Below are positions 16,689 through 27,084 of a DNA stretch of 64,000 nucleotides, one piece after another. The position numbers and the translations under genes are program-made. A model generated the notes under the pieces. The model saw only the letters and a program-made list of their open reading frames with translations, had not been told where the DNA came from and did not search any database. How positions within the stretch are numbered: the first letter of the stretch is position 1; each line of letters opens with the position of its first letter. Source of the DNA: an uncultured Alphaproteobacteria bacterium (GTDB taxonomy: Bacteria > Pseudomonadota > Alphaproteobacteria > RF32 > CAG-239); the NCBI GenBank assembly GCA_944391705.1, contig CALXUN010000001.1, positions 1 to 64,000 of the forward strand, read 5' to 3'.

Positions 16689-19124
16689 ATGCTGAAAATA
16701 AACAAATTTGGTAAAGCTGCCATTGCTGCTTTATTCTCAATGTTTTTTATTTTCAAAGACGCGCTTGCTTCGGAAATCGACTTGCACATTCCGTCGCTTG
16801 ATGTTGCCTTTGATATTTTTGGCTTTAGCCTCACCGGATCGCATATTCTGCTTGCCGGTATGGGGATTTGCCTGCTGGGAATGCTTTTCGGTCTTTATGA
16901 ATTCTTAAAGATTAAGAACCTTCCGGCACACAAAGCCATGATTAACGTGGCAGAAACAATTTATGCCACCTGCAAAACCTATATGAAACAGCAGGCGGTT
17001 CTTCTCTTTATTTTGGAATGCTTTATTGCTGTCTGCATTTTCTATTATTTCTTTTATTTAAATGAAGTACCACTACCTAAAGTTTTAAACATTTTACTGT
17101 GGTCGGTTTTAGGTATTCTGGGCTCGTTTTCGGTTGCCTGGTTTGGTATGCGCATTAATACTTATGCCAACGCCCGCACATCGTTTGCTTCGCTTAAAGG
17201 TAAAGCTTTTCCGGTCATGAACCTGCCGCTGCATTCCGGCATGTCCATCGGCGTATTGCTGATTTGCGTTGAGCTGATTATGATGATTTTCATTTTGCTG
17301 TTTGTTCCGCGTGACAATGCCGGCGCCTGTTTTATCGGATTCGCGATTGGTGAATCTTTAGGCGCATCAGCCTTGCGTATCTGCGGCGGTATTTTCACTA
17401 AAATTGCCGACATCGGCGCTGATTTGATGAAAATCATTTTCAAAATTGACGAAGATGATGCCCGCAACCCGGGTGTAATCGCCGACTGTACCGGCGACAA
17501 TGCCGGCGATTCCGTCGGTCCGACCGCCGACGGGTTTGAAACATACGGCGTAACCGGTGTTGCCTTAATCAGTTTCATTGTTTTAGGCGCAGGTATGATG
17601 TACACTTCTGACGGTAATCTGATTTTGATGCAAAACGGCATTGATATTCAGGCGCGTCTGATTACCTGGATTTTCACCATGCGTGTTTTAATGATTTTAA
17701 CCTCCATTGGTTCTTATTCATTAAATAACTGGATTTCCAAGATAAAATTTGGTGATAAAGAAAAATTCAACTTTGAAACCCCGCTGACAAGTCTGGTATG
17801 GTTAACCTCCATTATCTCGATTCTTGTTACCTTCGGTGTTTCTTATGTTATGATTGACCGCACCGTATTCGGCCCGGATTTGTGGTGGAAACTTTCAACC
17901 ATCATCAGTTGCGGAACATTGGCTGCGGCACTTATTCCGGAATTTACCAAAATATTTACATCTTCAAAATCAAAACATGTTGAAGAGGTTGTCAATGCCA
18001 GTCGTGAAGCCGGTGCATCATTAAACATCATCTCCGGCATTGTTGCCGGCAATTTCTCGGCCTTCTGGCAGGGTATTGTCATGGTCGGATTAATGGTTGT
18101 CGCTTTCTTCACCGCTCGTACCGGTTTAGATGCATACATGGTCTACCCGACAGTTTTTGCTTTCGGCCTGGTCGCATTCGGTATGCTTGGCATGGGACCT
18201 GTCACCATTGCTGTCGATTCGTATGGTCCGGTAACCGATAATGCCCAGTCTGTTTTTGAACTTTCACAGATTGAACAGATTAAAGGCATCAAAAAAGAAA
18301 TTAAAAACGACTATGGCTTTGAACCAAACTTTGAGTTAGGCAAACACCTGCTGGAAGAAAACGATTCGGCAGGCAATACCTTCAAGGCCACGGCCAAACC
18401 GGTTTTAATCGGTACGGCAGTTATCGGTGCAACCACAATGATTTTCTCAATCATTTTGTTGTTAAACCTGTCCTTAAACCTGCTTGATCCGTATGTCTTG
18501 TTCGGGTTGATTTTAGGCGGCGCCGTTATTTACTGGTTTTCGGGTGCATCGATGCAGGCGGTTTCTGCCGGCGCTTATCGTGCCGTCAACTATATCAAAC
18601 AGCACATTCACCTGGATGGTAAAAAAGCCGCTTCGGTGGAAGATTCGAAAAATGTTGTCCGTATTTGCACGATTTATGCGCAAAAAGGTATGTTCAACAT
18701 CTTTATCGTTATCTTTTCATTTACGATAGCCTTTGCCTGTTTTGATGCCAATTTATTTGCCAGCTATCTGATTTCAATTGCCATTTTCGGGCTTTTCCAG
18801 GCACTTTACATGGCCAATGCCGGCGGTGCATGGGATAATGCCAAAAAGGTGGTTGAGGTTGATTTGGAAGAAAAAGGAACACCTTTGCACGATGCTGCCG
18901 TTGTCGGCGACACGGTCGGCGATCCGTACAAAGACACATCCTCGGTTGCCTTAAACCCGATTATCAAATTCACAACGTTATTCGGGCTGTTGGCCGTTGA
19001 AATGGCCGCCAAGGCACCGGCTTGTGTTTCAACCGGGTTAGGTGTATTCTTCTTCCTGCTGGGTTTGGTTTTTGTATGGCGTTCATTTTATGCCATGCGG
19101 ATTGAACCGGCAGCTAAAGACTAA
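16689..19124 (+). CDS. hppA: Membrane-bound proton/sodium-translocating pyrophosphatase
   Basis: This pump couples PPi hydrolysis to cation export through about 16 transmembrane helices. Signature parts are GGGIFTKIADIGADL, NPGVIADCTGDNAGD, DSYGPVTDNAQS and VVGDTVGDPYKDTSS. Lys in GNTFKATAK, where potassium-dependent forms have Ala, suggests a K+-independent (proton) pump. The 811 residues exceed the usual bacterial size owing to an N-terminal extension with a signal-like helix (IAALFSMFFIFKDALASE). ATG 16689 has GGATG nearby; a longer frame to 16635 lacks support. Confidence 0.93.
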   Translation: MLKINKFGKAAIAALFSMFFIFKDALASEIDLHIPSLDVAFDIFGFSLTGSHILLAGMGICLLGMLFGLYEFLKIKNLPAHKAMINVAETIYATCKTYMKQQAVLLFILECFIAVCIFYYFFYLNEVPLPKVLNILLWSVLGILGSFSVAWFGMRINTYANARTSFASLKGKAFPVMNLPLHSGMSIGVLLICVELIMMIFILLFVPRDNAGACFIGFAIGESLGASALRICGGIFTKIADIGADLMKIIFKIDEDDARNPGVIADCTGDNAGDSVGPTADGFETYGVTGVALISFIVLGAGMMYTSDGNLILMQNGIDIQARLITWIFTMRVLMILTSIGSYSLNNWISKIKFGDKEKFNFETPLTSLVWLTSIISILVTFGVSYVMIDRTVFGPDLWWKLSTIISCGTLAAALIPEFTKIFTSSKSKHVEEVVNASREAGASLNIISGIVAGNFSAFWQGIVMVGLMVVAFFTARTGLDAYMVYPTVFAFGLVAFGMLGMGPVTIAVDSYGPVTDNAQSVFELSQIEQIKGIKKEIKNDYGFEPNFELGKHLLEENDSAGNTFKATAKPVLIGTAVIGATTMIFSIILLLNLSLNLLDPYVLFGLILGGAVIYWFSGASMQAVSAGAYRAVNYIKQHIHLDGKKAASVEDSKNVVRICTIYAQKGMFNIFIVIFSFTIAFACFDANLFASYLISIAIFGLFQALYMANAGGAWDNAKKVVEVDLEEKGTPLHDAAVVGDTVGDPYKDTSSVALNPIIKFTTLFGLLAVEMAAKAPACVSTGLGVFFFLLGLVFVWRSFYAMRIEPAAKD

Positions 19125-19138
19125 ACAGTCACATAATA

Positions 19139-19172
19139 AAAATAACCCCTGTTTATTACAGGGGTTATTTTT
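19139..19172 (+). terminator. hppA terminator
   Basis: AATAACCCCTG and CAGGGGTTATT arms followed by a T-run. Confidence 0.8.
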
Positions 19173-19183
19173 GTTAGTAAAGC

Positions 19184-19372
19184 CTAGAAAATTTCAGGAT
19201 GATTTTCACTGACTTTATCTTCTTTTAACATGGCTTGGCAGTATAAATATTGATAACCGCCACCGGTAACGCACAAGTTACCATAGAGCGTCCAGCCTTC
19301 TGCCAACTTTTGATTTACCTCACGCTCCAACTCATCAGTTTGGTGAGCTTTGATAATGCAATATTCCTTCAT
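19184..19372 (-). CDS. DUF1737-like small protein
   Basis: A 62-residue protein with the pattern DELEREVNQKLAEGWTLYGN followed by GGYQYLYCQAML, as in DUF1737 proteins, which are widespread and of unknown role. The start MKEYCIIKAHQ was chosen by alignment; the longer frame adds nine unrelated residues. It is convergent with hppA. Confidence 0.65.
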   Translation of the reverse strand: MKEYCIIKAHQTDELEREVNQKLAEGWTLYGNLCVTGGGYQYLYCQAMLKEDKVSENHPEIF

Positions 19373-19590
19373 AAAAATAGAATTAAAAATTAAATACAAA
19401 CATTTTGTACATTATTTTGCATATTTTGTCAATAAAATTGATAAATTATTGAAAAGAAGTAGTCAATACTTTTACAACCAATTCGGAAAAATATAAAGAC
19501 AGGTATGAAAACAACTGGGAAAATAAGGGTTTTGAAAATTCAAAATTAAGCACCCGGGAAAGTTACCAAAATCCTGTATCCCGATAATAC

Positions 19591-19622
19591 AAAAGAGGCC
19601 CTCGACAACGGGGCCTCTTTTG
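19591..19622 (-). terminator. groEL terminator
   Basis: AAAAGAGGCCC and GGGGCCTCTTTT arms just after the groEL stop on the minus strand. Confidence 0.8.
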
Positions 19623-19634
19623 TATTTTAAAGGC

Positions 19635-21287
<1,653 letters not shown>

Positions 21288-21298
21288 TTATCCTTTCC

Positions 21299-21586
21299 TT
21301 ACTCTACAATTGCCAAAATATCTTCTTCTCTAATCATCAGACGGCTTTCTCCGTCAACCTTGACTTCGGTTCCGGCATATTTGCCGAACAGAACTTTATC
21401 ACCGACTTTAACTGTCATCGCAACAACTTTGCCGTCCGGTGCGACTCGACCCGTCCCAACGGCTTCCACAACACCCTCCGAAGGCTTTTCTTTAGCCGTA
21501 TCCGGAATGATAATTCCGCCGTTTGTCTTGGTAACTTCATCCAAACGACGAACCAAAACTCTGTCATGTAAAGGTTTAATTTTCAT
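21299..21586 (-). CDS. groS: Co-chaperonin GroES (10 kDa)
   Basis: The 95 residues start [18 protein letters not shown], with the mobile loop [17 protein letters not shown] and the conserved end [15 protein letters not shown]. It caps GroEL. It is first in the groSL operon with AAGGAAAAAGCA before the ATG. No CIRCE element is visible upstream. Confidence 0.98.
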   Translation of the reverse strand: MKIKPLHDRVLVRRLDEVTKTNGGIIIPDTAKEKPSEGVVEAVGTGRVAPDGKVVAMTVKVGDKVLFGKYAGTEVKVDGESRLMIREEDILAIVE

Positions 21587-21602
21587 TGCTTTTTCCTTTC
21601 TT

Positions 21603-21665
21603 GTTTTGAACTAATACTTTAGTTAGTGTTTACAAGCACCGTTGTCAAGAAGCATAAAAAATTTA
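21603..21665 (-). promoter_or_regulatory. groSL promoter with short inverted repeat
   Basis: On the minus strand TTGACA, 17 bp, TAACTA form a sigma70-like promoter. AACTAA-TACT-TTAGTT (plus strand about 21608-21623) overlaps the start region and could be an operator. Neither a CIRCE box nor a clean sigma32 site is seen. Confidence 0.4.
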
Positions 21666-21732
21666 TTTTTTTGACTTGACAAAATTTTCCAAAAATTATA
21701 TTTTTTTACTAAACACAAATTATTAAAACATT

Positions 21733-22299
21733 ATGAGAACAAGTTTAAAAACGTATGCCGTAATAACGCTGCAAAACATTTATCCGCAAACCACCATTGA
21801 ACGTTTCAAAGCAATCTGCACTTATAGAAACAAAAACGCCTGGTTACAAGCAATCATCAAGCCGAACACTCTAAGGCGCTACATCAACTGCCTGGATACC
21901 AAGTTTTACGGACGCATTGAGGATTATGGAAAATATCAGCGACAGATGTTTGCTGAGAATGACATAACGCCCGGAAAGCTCAAATGTTTTGCTCTGTTGA
22001 ACAAAACACTGCTGGAAGACATCATCAAACAAACCGAAGATGACATGCTGCGAAAGTATTACAACATGTTTTTGAGGTTAAACGACGGGACAACCATTCT
22101 GGAAAGAAACAAAATTTACGGAATGATACACCGACTGGAAGCCAAAATCATCAAAAGGTTTGAGGAAAGCGAAAAAGAGTTTGATGTTTACGAGCTGCGC
22201 AATTTCATCATTGTTGCCGCTTTGTTTTCAAACAACGATTTCCATCATGATTCTAAAACCAAAGGGGCGATTATTGATATGATTGAAATTTTCGAATAA
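21733..22299 (+). CDS. Unknown protein, paralogue of the next gene
   Basis: A 188-residue soluble, basic, helix-rich protein with no recognised domain. It shares a plan with the gene at 22482: NIYPQTTIERFKA here and NIFSETTVSAFLQ there; LNDGTTILERNKIYG and LHDGSMVSERKKLAL; ELRNFIIVAALF and DLRRFLTVSVLY. The identical order shows a tandem duplication. It is divergent from groSL and ends at a terminator (22331-22364). A nucleic-acid or protein-binding role is possible but not shown. Confidence 0.6.
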   Translation: MRTSLKTYAVITLQNIYPQTTIERFKAICTYRNKNAWLQAIIKPNTLRRYINCLDTKFYGRIEDYGKYQRQMFAENDITPGKLKCFALLNKTLLEDIIKQTEDDMLRKYYNMFLRLNDGTTILERNKIYGMIHRLEAKIIKRFEESEKEFDVYELRNFIIVAALFSNNDFHHDSKTKGAIIDMIEIFE

Positions 22300-22330
22300 C
22301 CCTTTATTTCTTTAGCCATAATTTTTTTAA

Positions 22331-22364
22331 ACGAGGTTGCTTGTGAAAGCCGCCTCGTTTTTTT
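22331..22364 (+). terminator. Terminator between the two paralogues
   Basis: ACGAGG and CCTCGT outer arms plus GCTT/AAGC inner arms, followed by seven T. Confidence 0.7.
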
Positions 22365-22481
22365 ATGCTTTTATTTCAAGTTTTTTAAGAAAAATATATA
22401 TTGACAAAAAAACATTAAGATTTACAATAATAAGTACGAACATATTTTTATTAAACTATTAACATTAACCAGTTAACCAAT

Positions 22482-22994
22482 ATGAATTACTCATCAAAAA
22501 AAGAAGCCTGTGCAGCTCTGGGCGGAAGAAACATCTTTTCGGAAACAACCGTATCGGCATTTCTGCAATCCAGCGATTACAAAACCAAACAATCCTGGAT
22601 TATTGAAATCCAAAAACCCGGCAAAACATGTTTCTATGTTACCAGCCTGGAAAATGATGTCTCCAAACGCCGTCGGCAGAGTTTTCGTCTATTAAGCCGT
22701 CTGCAGGTAACAGAAATCATCCCACAGGTGCAAAACAGAAAAATCAGCGCTTATGCCAAAATCCAGCTGGTTTTGCATGACGGTTCCATGGTTTCGGAAC
22801 GTAAAAAACTGGCTCTGCGGGCAAATCAGCTGGAAAGTGAAATCATCCGGCTGTGTGCTTCTCCGGAAACCTGTCCGGACAAAGCGGATTTGCGCCGGTT
22901 TTTAACGGTTTCGGTGCTCTACGGAGATAAACATTATCTCTATGACCCGCAAACCAGAGAGGCGTTTGTCTGTCTTTGTAACAAAGCCCGGTAA
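22482..22994 (+). CDS. Unknown protein, paralogue of the preceding gene
   Basis: 170 residues, basic, with an Arg-rich central stretch (SKRRRQSFRLLSRLQV). It aligns end to end with the gene at 21733 around the blocks DGxxxxERxK and LRxFxxVxxL. No strong SD is seen before the ATG (TTAACCAAT). A terminator follows (23009-23038). Function unknown. Confidence 0.6.
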   Translation: MNYSSKKEACAALGGRNIFSETTVSAFLQSSDYKTKQSWIIEIQKPGKTCFYVTSLENDVSKRRRQSFRLLSRLQVTEIIPQVQNRKISAYAKIQLVLHDGSMVSERKKLALRANQLESEIIRLCASPETCPDKADLRRFLTVSVLYGDKHYLYDPQTREAFVCLCNKAR

Positions 22995-23008
22995 TTCTTA
23001 ACGCAAAA

Positions 23009-23038
23009 GAAAACTCCCTTGAAATAGGGAGTTTTTTT
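23009..23038. terminator. Terminator between paralogue 2 and the channel gene
   Basis: AAACTCCC-TTGAAATA-GGGAGTTT stem with flanking A- and T-runs between convergent genes. Confidence 0.75.
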
Positions 23039-23051
23039 GTGCTCTGGTTTT

Positions 23052-23879
23052 TTATTTAATCGGCTTATGCCGCATTGCCGGCGCTTTCTTCCGTAATTTC
23101 GGCTTTTCTTTCTTAACCGACGGATCTTTTTTCCCGGCAGGCATAACTTCCGGCAAACGGCATTCAGGTGCAACTTCTTTTAACAACTCGCGATGTACGA
23201 TTTCATCAAAGACACTCATGACAAAACTTATCATCAGCAAAAACGAAAACAACAAAAACACCGCGAAAAACAGCCAGGAATGCGGAAACACTGCCATTAC
23301 CGGCCGGGTGATATCCTCTGCCCAACCGTCAAGCGTAAACACCTGCAGCATGGCAAACAGCGATGCACCAAGGTTTGAAAATTCCACAAACACACCCCCG
23401 AACAAGCTGACGCCCATAATGGCAAACACATAAATCAAAACGGCAAACACCAGCATTGCCGCGGCAAAATTCGGCAAAAGCGCCCCCAGCACCGAAAGAA
23501 TACGCCGCAATTTTGAAAAGCGGTTAATGTATTTCAGCAGCCGGAAAAGCCTGAACGTCCGCAGCACGATAAAATAACTGGCAAACGAAAACGAGGAAAC
23601 GGCGATAACAACAAAATCAAACGTATTCCAATGCGATTTGAAGAAATTATGACCGTAAACATAAAGTTTCATCAGCATTTCCACGATAAAGATAGCCATG
23701 CACAAACGGTCAAGAACAAACAATACGGTACCGAAAAACTCATTAAAATAATCCGAAGTCATCAATCCGAAAACCACCGCATCCAAACAAATCAGCGACA
23801 TGATAAACATGTCAAAGTTGCGGCTTTCCACAAAATTTCTGACCTTTTCACGGCTTTGAGCGATATTTTTTTCCATCAT
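23052..23879 (-). CDS. Voltage-gated cation channel (NaChBac/BacNav superfamily)
   Basis: A single-domain six-helix channel that would form a homotetramer. The S4 sensor VLRTFRLFRLLK carries Arg107, Arg110, Arg113 and Lys116 at every third position. The pore selectivity filter is TLDGWAE (residues 182-188) where sodium channels of this family usually read TLESWxx. Asp-Gly-Trp resembles calcium-channel EGW filters, so divalent selectivity is possible. The cytoplasmic tail after S6 (FVMSVFDEIVHREL) is Lys/Pro-rich and short. AAGGG precedes the ATG pair. Confidence 0.85.
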   Translation of the reverse strand: MMEKNIAQSREKVRNFVESRNFDMFIMSLICLDAVVFGLMTSDYFNEFFGTVLFVLDRLCMAIFIVEMLMKLYVYGHNFFKSHWNTFDFVVIAVSSFSFASYFIVLRTFRLFRLLKYINRFSKLRRILSVLGALLPNFAAAMLVFAVLIYVFAIMGVSLFGGVFVEFSNLGASLFAMLQVFTLDGWAEDITRPVMAVFPHSWLFFAVFLLFSFLLMISFVMSVFDEIVHRELLKEVAPECRLPEVMPAGKKDPSVKKEKPKLRKKAPAMRHKPIK

Positions 23880-23916
23880 TTTACCCTTTTCAACAAATTA
23901 TAGTGACATCTTAGCT

Positions 23917-24615
23917 TTAAGCACCGAAAAATACAAGTATTAAAGTTGCAATTACGACAGCCGGTCCGAAAGCCCCTGCCCGCTGGCGTTTTATCAACAT
24001 AAATGCACCAAAGGCAACACATGAAATTAAAATCAGGTACGGCACGGCTTCAAGCCCGAGCCAGGCGCCGCTTGCCGCCAGCAGCTTAATATCGCCGCCG
24101 CCGAAAGCGTCCGGATATTTGCGGATTAAAAACAGCGAGGCCAACACCGGCAAAACATATCCGGCCGCGGCACCCATTGCACTTAAATGCGCTGCCGAAA
24201 TACTGTAATAATCAACATCGGGCATAGCCAAAGCAGCAAACATGAAGCCTAAAATAAGAAGCGGCACGGTTAAAATATCCGGCAATAAAAACATCCTTTC
24301 ATCGATTTCATACAGCAAAAGCAAAATCCAGATAAGACTTAAAAGCCAGCCGATATCATTACCGTTAAAGCAAACATACGCGGCATAACTTAATGCCGCC
24401 GCAATAACTGCCCAGCCTATTGAACGCATCAGATACTGACGCATAAGCCGGCGGTATTCCGGTGATTGCCTGCGCTTTTCTTTTTTAACCCGTTTAACCG
24501 GCCATACCAGCCGGTATAAAGCATATCCGGGCGTTGCCGGCATAAATTTGGAAAAACGCCGCGCCATATACGGAATTAAAAAGCCGAAAAGCAAGCCTGA
24601 AAAAGCATAAATCAT
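23917..24615 (-). CDS. Prepilin peptidase (A24 family)
   Basis: This polytopic membrane aspartic protease cleaves and often methylates type IV prepilins. The two aspartate motifs are IDERMFLLPD (residues 104-113) and FGGGDIKLLAASG (171-183). The N-terminal cysteine-rich cytoplasmic domain of PilD is absent; instead there is a basic linker at residues 35-60, so methylation may be lacking. It is the obvious processing enzyme for the pilin-like product at 161-1054. No other pilus genes are adjacent. Confidence 0.85.
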   Translation of the reverse strand: MIYAFSGLLFGFLIPYMARRFSKFMPATPGYALYRLVWPVKRVKKEKRRQSPEYRRLMRQYLMRSIGWAVIAAALSYAAYVCFNGNDIGWLLSLIWILLLLYEIDERMFLLPDILTVPLLILGFMFAALAMPDVDYYSISAAHLSAMGAAAGYVLPVLASLFLIRKYPDAFGGGDIKLLAASGAWLGLEAVPYLILISCVAFGAFMLIKRQRAGAFGPAVVIATLILVFFGA

Positions 24616-24701
24616 AACATTCTCCTTTTTTTAGCACATTTTAGCCGCCAATAGTTAAAAATCACTTGAAAAACAAAAAATAAAGTTGTATGAATGCGTT
24701 A

Positions 24702-24731
24702 CTTTAACGACACCCCTGGAGGCCGTTAAAG
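24702..24731 (+). promoter_or_regulatory. 5' UTR hairpin upstream of rplY
   Basis: CTTTAACG (24702-24709) pairs perfectly with CGTTAAAG (24724-24731) around a C/G-rich 14-nt loop, 35 bases before the rplY start and after a TTGAAA-N17-TATGAA promoter. It may be an autoregulatory site for L25; there is no T-run, so it is not a terminator. Confidence 0.4.
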
Positions 24732-24765
24732 TTTCTAATCAAAAACAATTAAAAGGAAAAATAAA

Positions 24766-25056
24766 ATGTCAAACATTACTTTTAAAGCATTAAAGCGTGA
24801 GAAAGCAGGTAAGGGGGCAGCTCGTGCATGTCGTCGTCAAGGGCGTATTCCGGCTGTCATTTACGGCGGCAAGAAAGATCCGGTTTTGGTCAGCCTTGAT
24901 CCGGTTGAACTGGAAAAAGCCCTGAACTTGTCGGATTTTTATGAATCGGAAATTTTAGTTGACGTTGATGGCAAAACCACCAAAGTTGTCTGCCAGGACG
25001 TCCAGTTTCATCCGGTTTCCGATATGCCGATTCACGTTGACTTTTTGCGCAAATAA
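24766..25056 (+). CDS. rplY: 50S ribosomal protein L25 (short form)
   Basis: It binds 5S rRNA. The 96 residues show the L25 fold: [19 protein letters not shown], then [10 protein letters not shown] and the closing [18 protein letters not shown]. Many alphaproteobacteria carry the longer CTC form, so the short form is a little unusual. It is first gene of rplY-pth-ychF, with AAAAGGAAAA before the ATG. Confidence 0.92.
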   Translation: MSNITFKALKREKAGKGAARACRRQGRIPAVIYGGKKDPVLVSLDPVELEKALNLSDFYESEILVDVDGKTTKVVCQDVQFHPVSDMPIHVDFLRK

Positions 25057-25070
25057 AGAGGCAAAACAAA

Positions 25071-25643
25071 ATGTTTTTGGTGGTTGGCCTGGGCAATCCC
25101 GGGAAGGATTATGCAAACACCCGCCACAACATTGGTTTTATGGCGGCTGATGAAATATGCAGCCGCTATAATTTTTCGAGCTTCAAAAGCAAATTTGACG
25201 CCCTTGTTGCCGAAGGGCAGATCGGCGGCGAAAAAGTTTTGCTCATCAAGCCCCAGACATTTATGAATCTATCCGGTAATGCGGTTGTCAAAGCGGCATT
25301 GTTTTATAAAATTTTACCGGAAAACATTATTGTCATTCATGATGACATTGATTTAAGCATCGGCCAGCTCAAAGCCAAACTGGGCGGCGGCGCCGGCGGC
25401 CACAACGGCTTAAAAAGCATTGATTCGCACATCACACCGGCGTATAACCGGATTCGCATCGGCGTCGGCCATCCGGCAGGCAAAGGACCTGAAGTCGCCG
25501 ATTATGTTTTAGGGCATTTCAGCAAAGCGGAAGAAGAAATCATCAAAAAAGAAATTGCGCTTATGCCGGAAGCCGTCGAAGTATTAATCAAAAACGGCAT
25601 AAACTCATGCTCAAACTTTTTGGGCATGGCAGCCAAAAAATAA
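25071..25643 (+). CDS. pth: Peptidyl-tRNA hydrolase
   Basis: It releases peptides from dropped-off peptidyl-tRNA. Diagnostic parts are [20 protein letters not shown] (with Asn and catalytic His), [24 protein letters not shown] and [13 protein letters not shown]. The 190 residues are normal. It lies 14 bp after rplY and 16 bp before ychF in one operon, a widely conserved neighbourhood. Confidence 0.97.
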   Translation: MFLVVGLGNPGKDYANTRHNIGFMAADEICSRYNFSSFKSKFDALVAEGQIGGEKVLLIKPQTFMNLSGNAVVKAALFYKILPENIIVIHDDIDLSIGQLKAKLGGGAGGHNGLKSIDSHITPAYNRIRIGVGHPAGKGPEVADYVLGHFSKAEEEIIKKEIALMPEAVEVLIKNGINSCSNFLGMAAKK

Positions 25644-25659
25644 ACAGGAGTTTTTTATT

Positions 25660-26772
25660 ATGGGTTTTAATTGCGGTATTGTCGGGCTTCCCAACGTCGG
25701 AAAATCAACATTGTTTAATGCCTTAACGCAAACCATTGCCGCCCAGGCGGCCAACTTTCCGTTCTGCACCATTGAGCCGAACACCGGCCGCGTGGCAGTA
25801 CCGGATTCGCGCCTTGAAAAGCTGGCCGAAATCGTTAAACCCAAGAACATTGTTCCCACCCAGCTGGAATTTGTTGACATCGCAGGCCTTGTTAAAGGTG
25901 CCTCAAAAGGCGAGGGTCTTGGCAACCAGTTTCTGGCCAACATCCGTGAAACCGATGCCATTATTCATGTGCTGCGTTGTTTTGAAGACGCCAACATCAC
26001 CCACGTTGAAGGTTCGGTTGACCCGGTTCGTGATGCCGAAATCGTTGAAACGGAACTTATGATTGCTGATTTGGAATCTTTGGAAAAACGCTTTGAACAG
26101 GTCAAAAAGAAAGCCCAAACCGGCGGCGATAAGGAAGCCAAAATCTGTGCCGCGGTCATGGAACCGGTCATCAATGCCCTGCGGGCAGGAAAACCTGCGC
26201 GCGTTGCGGCACCGGATCCGGCTGAAAAAGACGCTTTCAAACAATACAAAATGCTCCAGCTTTTAACTTCAAAACCGGTGTTGTATGTTTGCAACGTTGA
26301 TGAAAATTCTGCTGCGACCGGCAACAAATTTTCCGAAGCCATTTTTAAGAAAGCCGAAGCCGAAAACGCCAAAGCGGTCATTATCTCGGCTGAAATCGAA
26401 TCCGAAGTTGCCCAGCTTGATTCGGAAGAAGAAAGACAGGAATTTTTGCAAAGCCTGGGCTTAAAAGAAACCGGCCTGGCCAAGATTATCCGCGCCGGAT
26501 ATGAGCTGCTGGGCCTGCAGACATATTTTACCGCCGGCCCGAAAGAAGTTCGCGCCTGGACCTTTTTGAAAGGCTCCAAAGCACCGCAGTGCGCCGGCAT
26601 TATTCACTCGGATTTTGAAAAAGGCTTTATCCGCGCCGAAACGATTTCATATAACGACTATGTCCGCTTAGGCGGTGAACAAGCCTGCAAAGAAGCCGGA
26701 AAAATCCGTTCCGAAGGGAAGGATTATATTGTTCAAGACGGCGACATCATGAACTTTTTGTTTAATGTGTAG
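25660..26772 (+). CDS. ychF: Ribosome-binding ATPase YchF (Obg family)
   Basis: Obg-like G-domain protein that prefers ATP. Motifs: G1 [16 protein letters not shown]3 [20 protein letters not shown], then the TGS-like end [20 protein letters not shown] and [20 protein letters not shown]. The 370 residues are the normal size. It is last in the rplY-pth-ychF operon. Confidence 0.97.
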   Translation: MGFNCGIVGLPNVGKSTLFNALTQTIAAQAANFPFCTIEPNTGRVAVPDSRLEKLAEIVKPKNIVPTQLEFVDIAGLVKGASKGEGLGNQFLANIRETDAIIHVLRCFEDANITHVEGSVDPVRDAEIVETELMIADLESLEKRFEQVKKKAQTGGDKEAKICAAVMEPVINALRAGKPARVAAPDPAEKDAFKQYKMLQLLTSKPVLYVCNVDENSAATGNKFSEAIFKKAEAENAKAVIISAEIESEVAQLDSEEERQEFLQSLGLKETGLAKIIRAGYELLGLQTYFTAGPKEVRAWTFLKGSKAPQCAGIIHSDFEKGFIRAETISYNDYVRLGGEQACKEAGKIRSEGKDYIVQDGDIMNFLFNV

Positions 26773-26810
26773 TTTTATGTTATTTCAACCGCTTAAATTC
26801 AAAATTTGAG

Positions 26811-26860
26811 CAAAATGGTGCAAAATGGTGCAATGTGGTGCAAAATTGTGCAAAATAGGG
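26811..26860 (+). repeat. Five 10-bp direct repeats (iterons)
   Basis: Consensus CAAAATGGTG starts at 26811, 26821, 26831, 26841 and 26851; the first two are identical and the rest have one to three changes. The exact 10-bp period puts every copy on one face of the helix. The array ends three bases before the -35 of the small RNA gene, so it is probably an operator. Confidence 0.75.
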
Positions 26861-26896
26861 GGTTACATTTTTTTAAAAATTTGCTATAAATTTTTC

Positions 26897-27023
26897 TATC
26901 ATGGTGCAGAGCTTCTAAGAAAGAACTTAATGCACCGTGGTAATTCTTGTCATAATTTTTGGTAAGACATTTATATATCTTTCTTTCTTCCGAAAGCCCT
27001 TTCAAGGGCTTTCGGTTTTTTTT
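26897..27023 (+). ncRNA. Candidate small RNA downstream of iterons
   Basis: A promoter TTACAT (26863-26868), 16 bp, TATAAA (26885-26890) lies directly after the iterons. The transcript of about 125 nt starts with a hairpin CATGGTGCA/TGCACCGTG (about 26900-26938) and ends in a strong terminator, CCGAAAGCCC (26990-26999)/GGGCTTTCGG (27006-27015) plus eight T. Its ATGGTGCA arm repeats the iteron core. There is no open frame of note on this strand. It could also be an attenuated leader of the gene at 27085. Confidence 0.55.
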
Positions 27024-27036
27024 AACTTTAACCATA

Positions 27037-27067
27037 GCCGCAGACATTTTATCTGCGGCATTTTTTT
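27037..27067 (+). terminator. Second terminator before the 27085 gene
   Basis: GCCGCAGA and TCTGCGGC (27037-27059) form an 8-bp stem followed by seven T, only 17 bp before the next start codon. Two terminators in series precede this gene. Confidence 0.75.
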
Positions 27068-27084
27068 ATGAAAGGGAAAAAACT

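Noticed and set aside
26811..26860. Short regular repeats considered as a CRISPR array
   Set aside because: Units are 10 bp and contiguous, without spacers, and no cas gene is present.
26799..27047. Open frame of 82 codons on the minus strand over the iterons
   Set aside because: It runs antisense through two terminators and the iteron array; low-complexity product.
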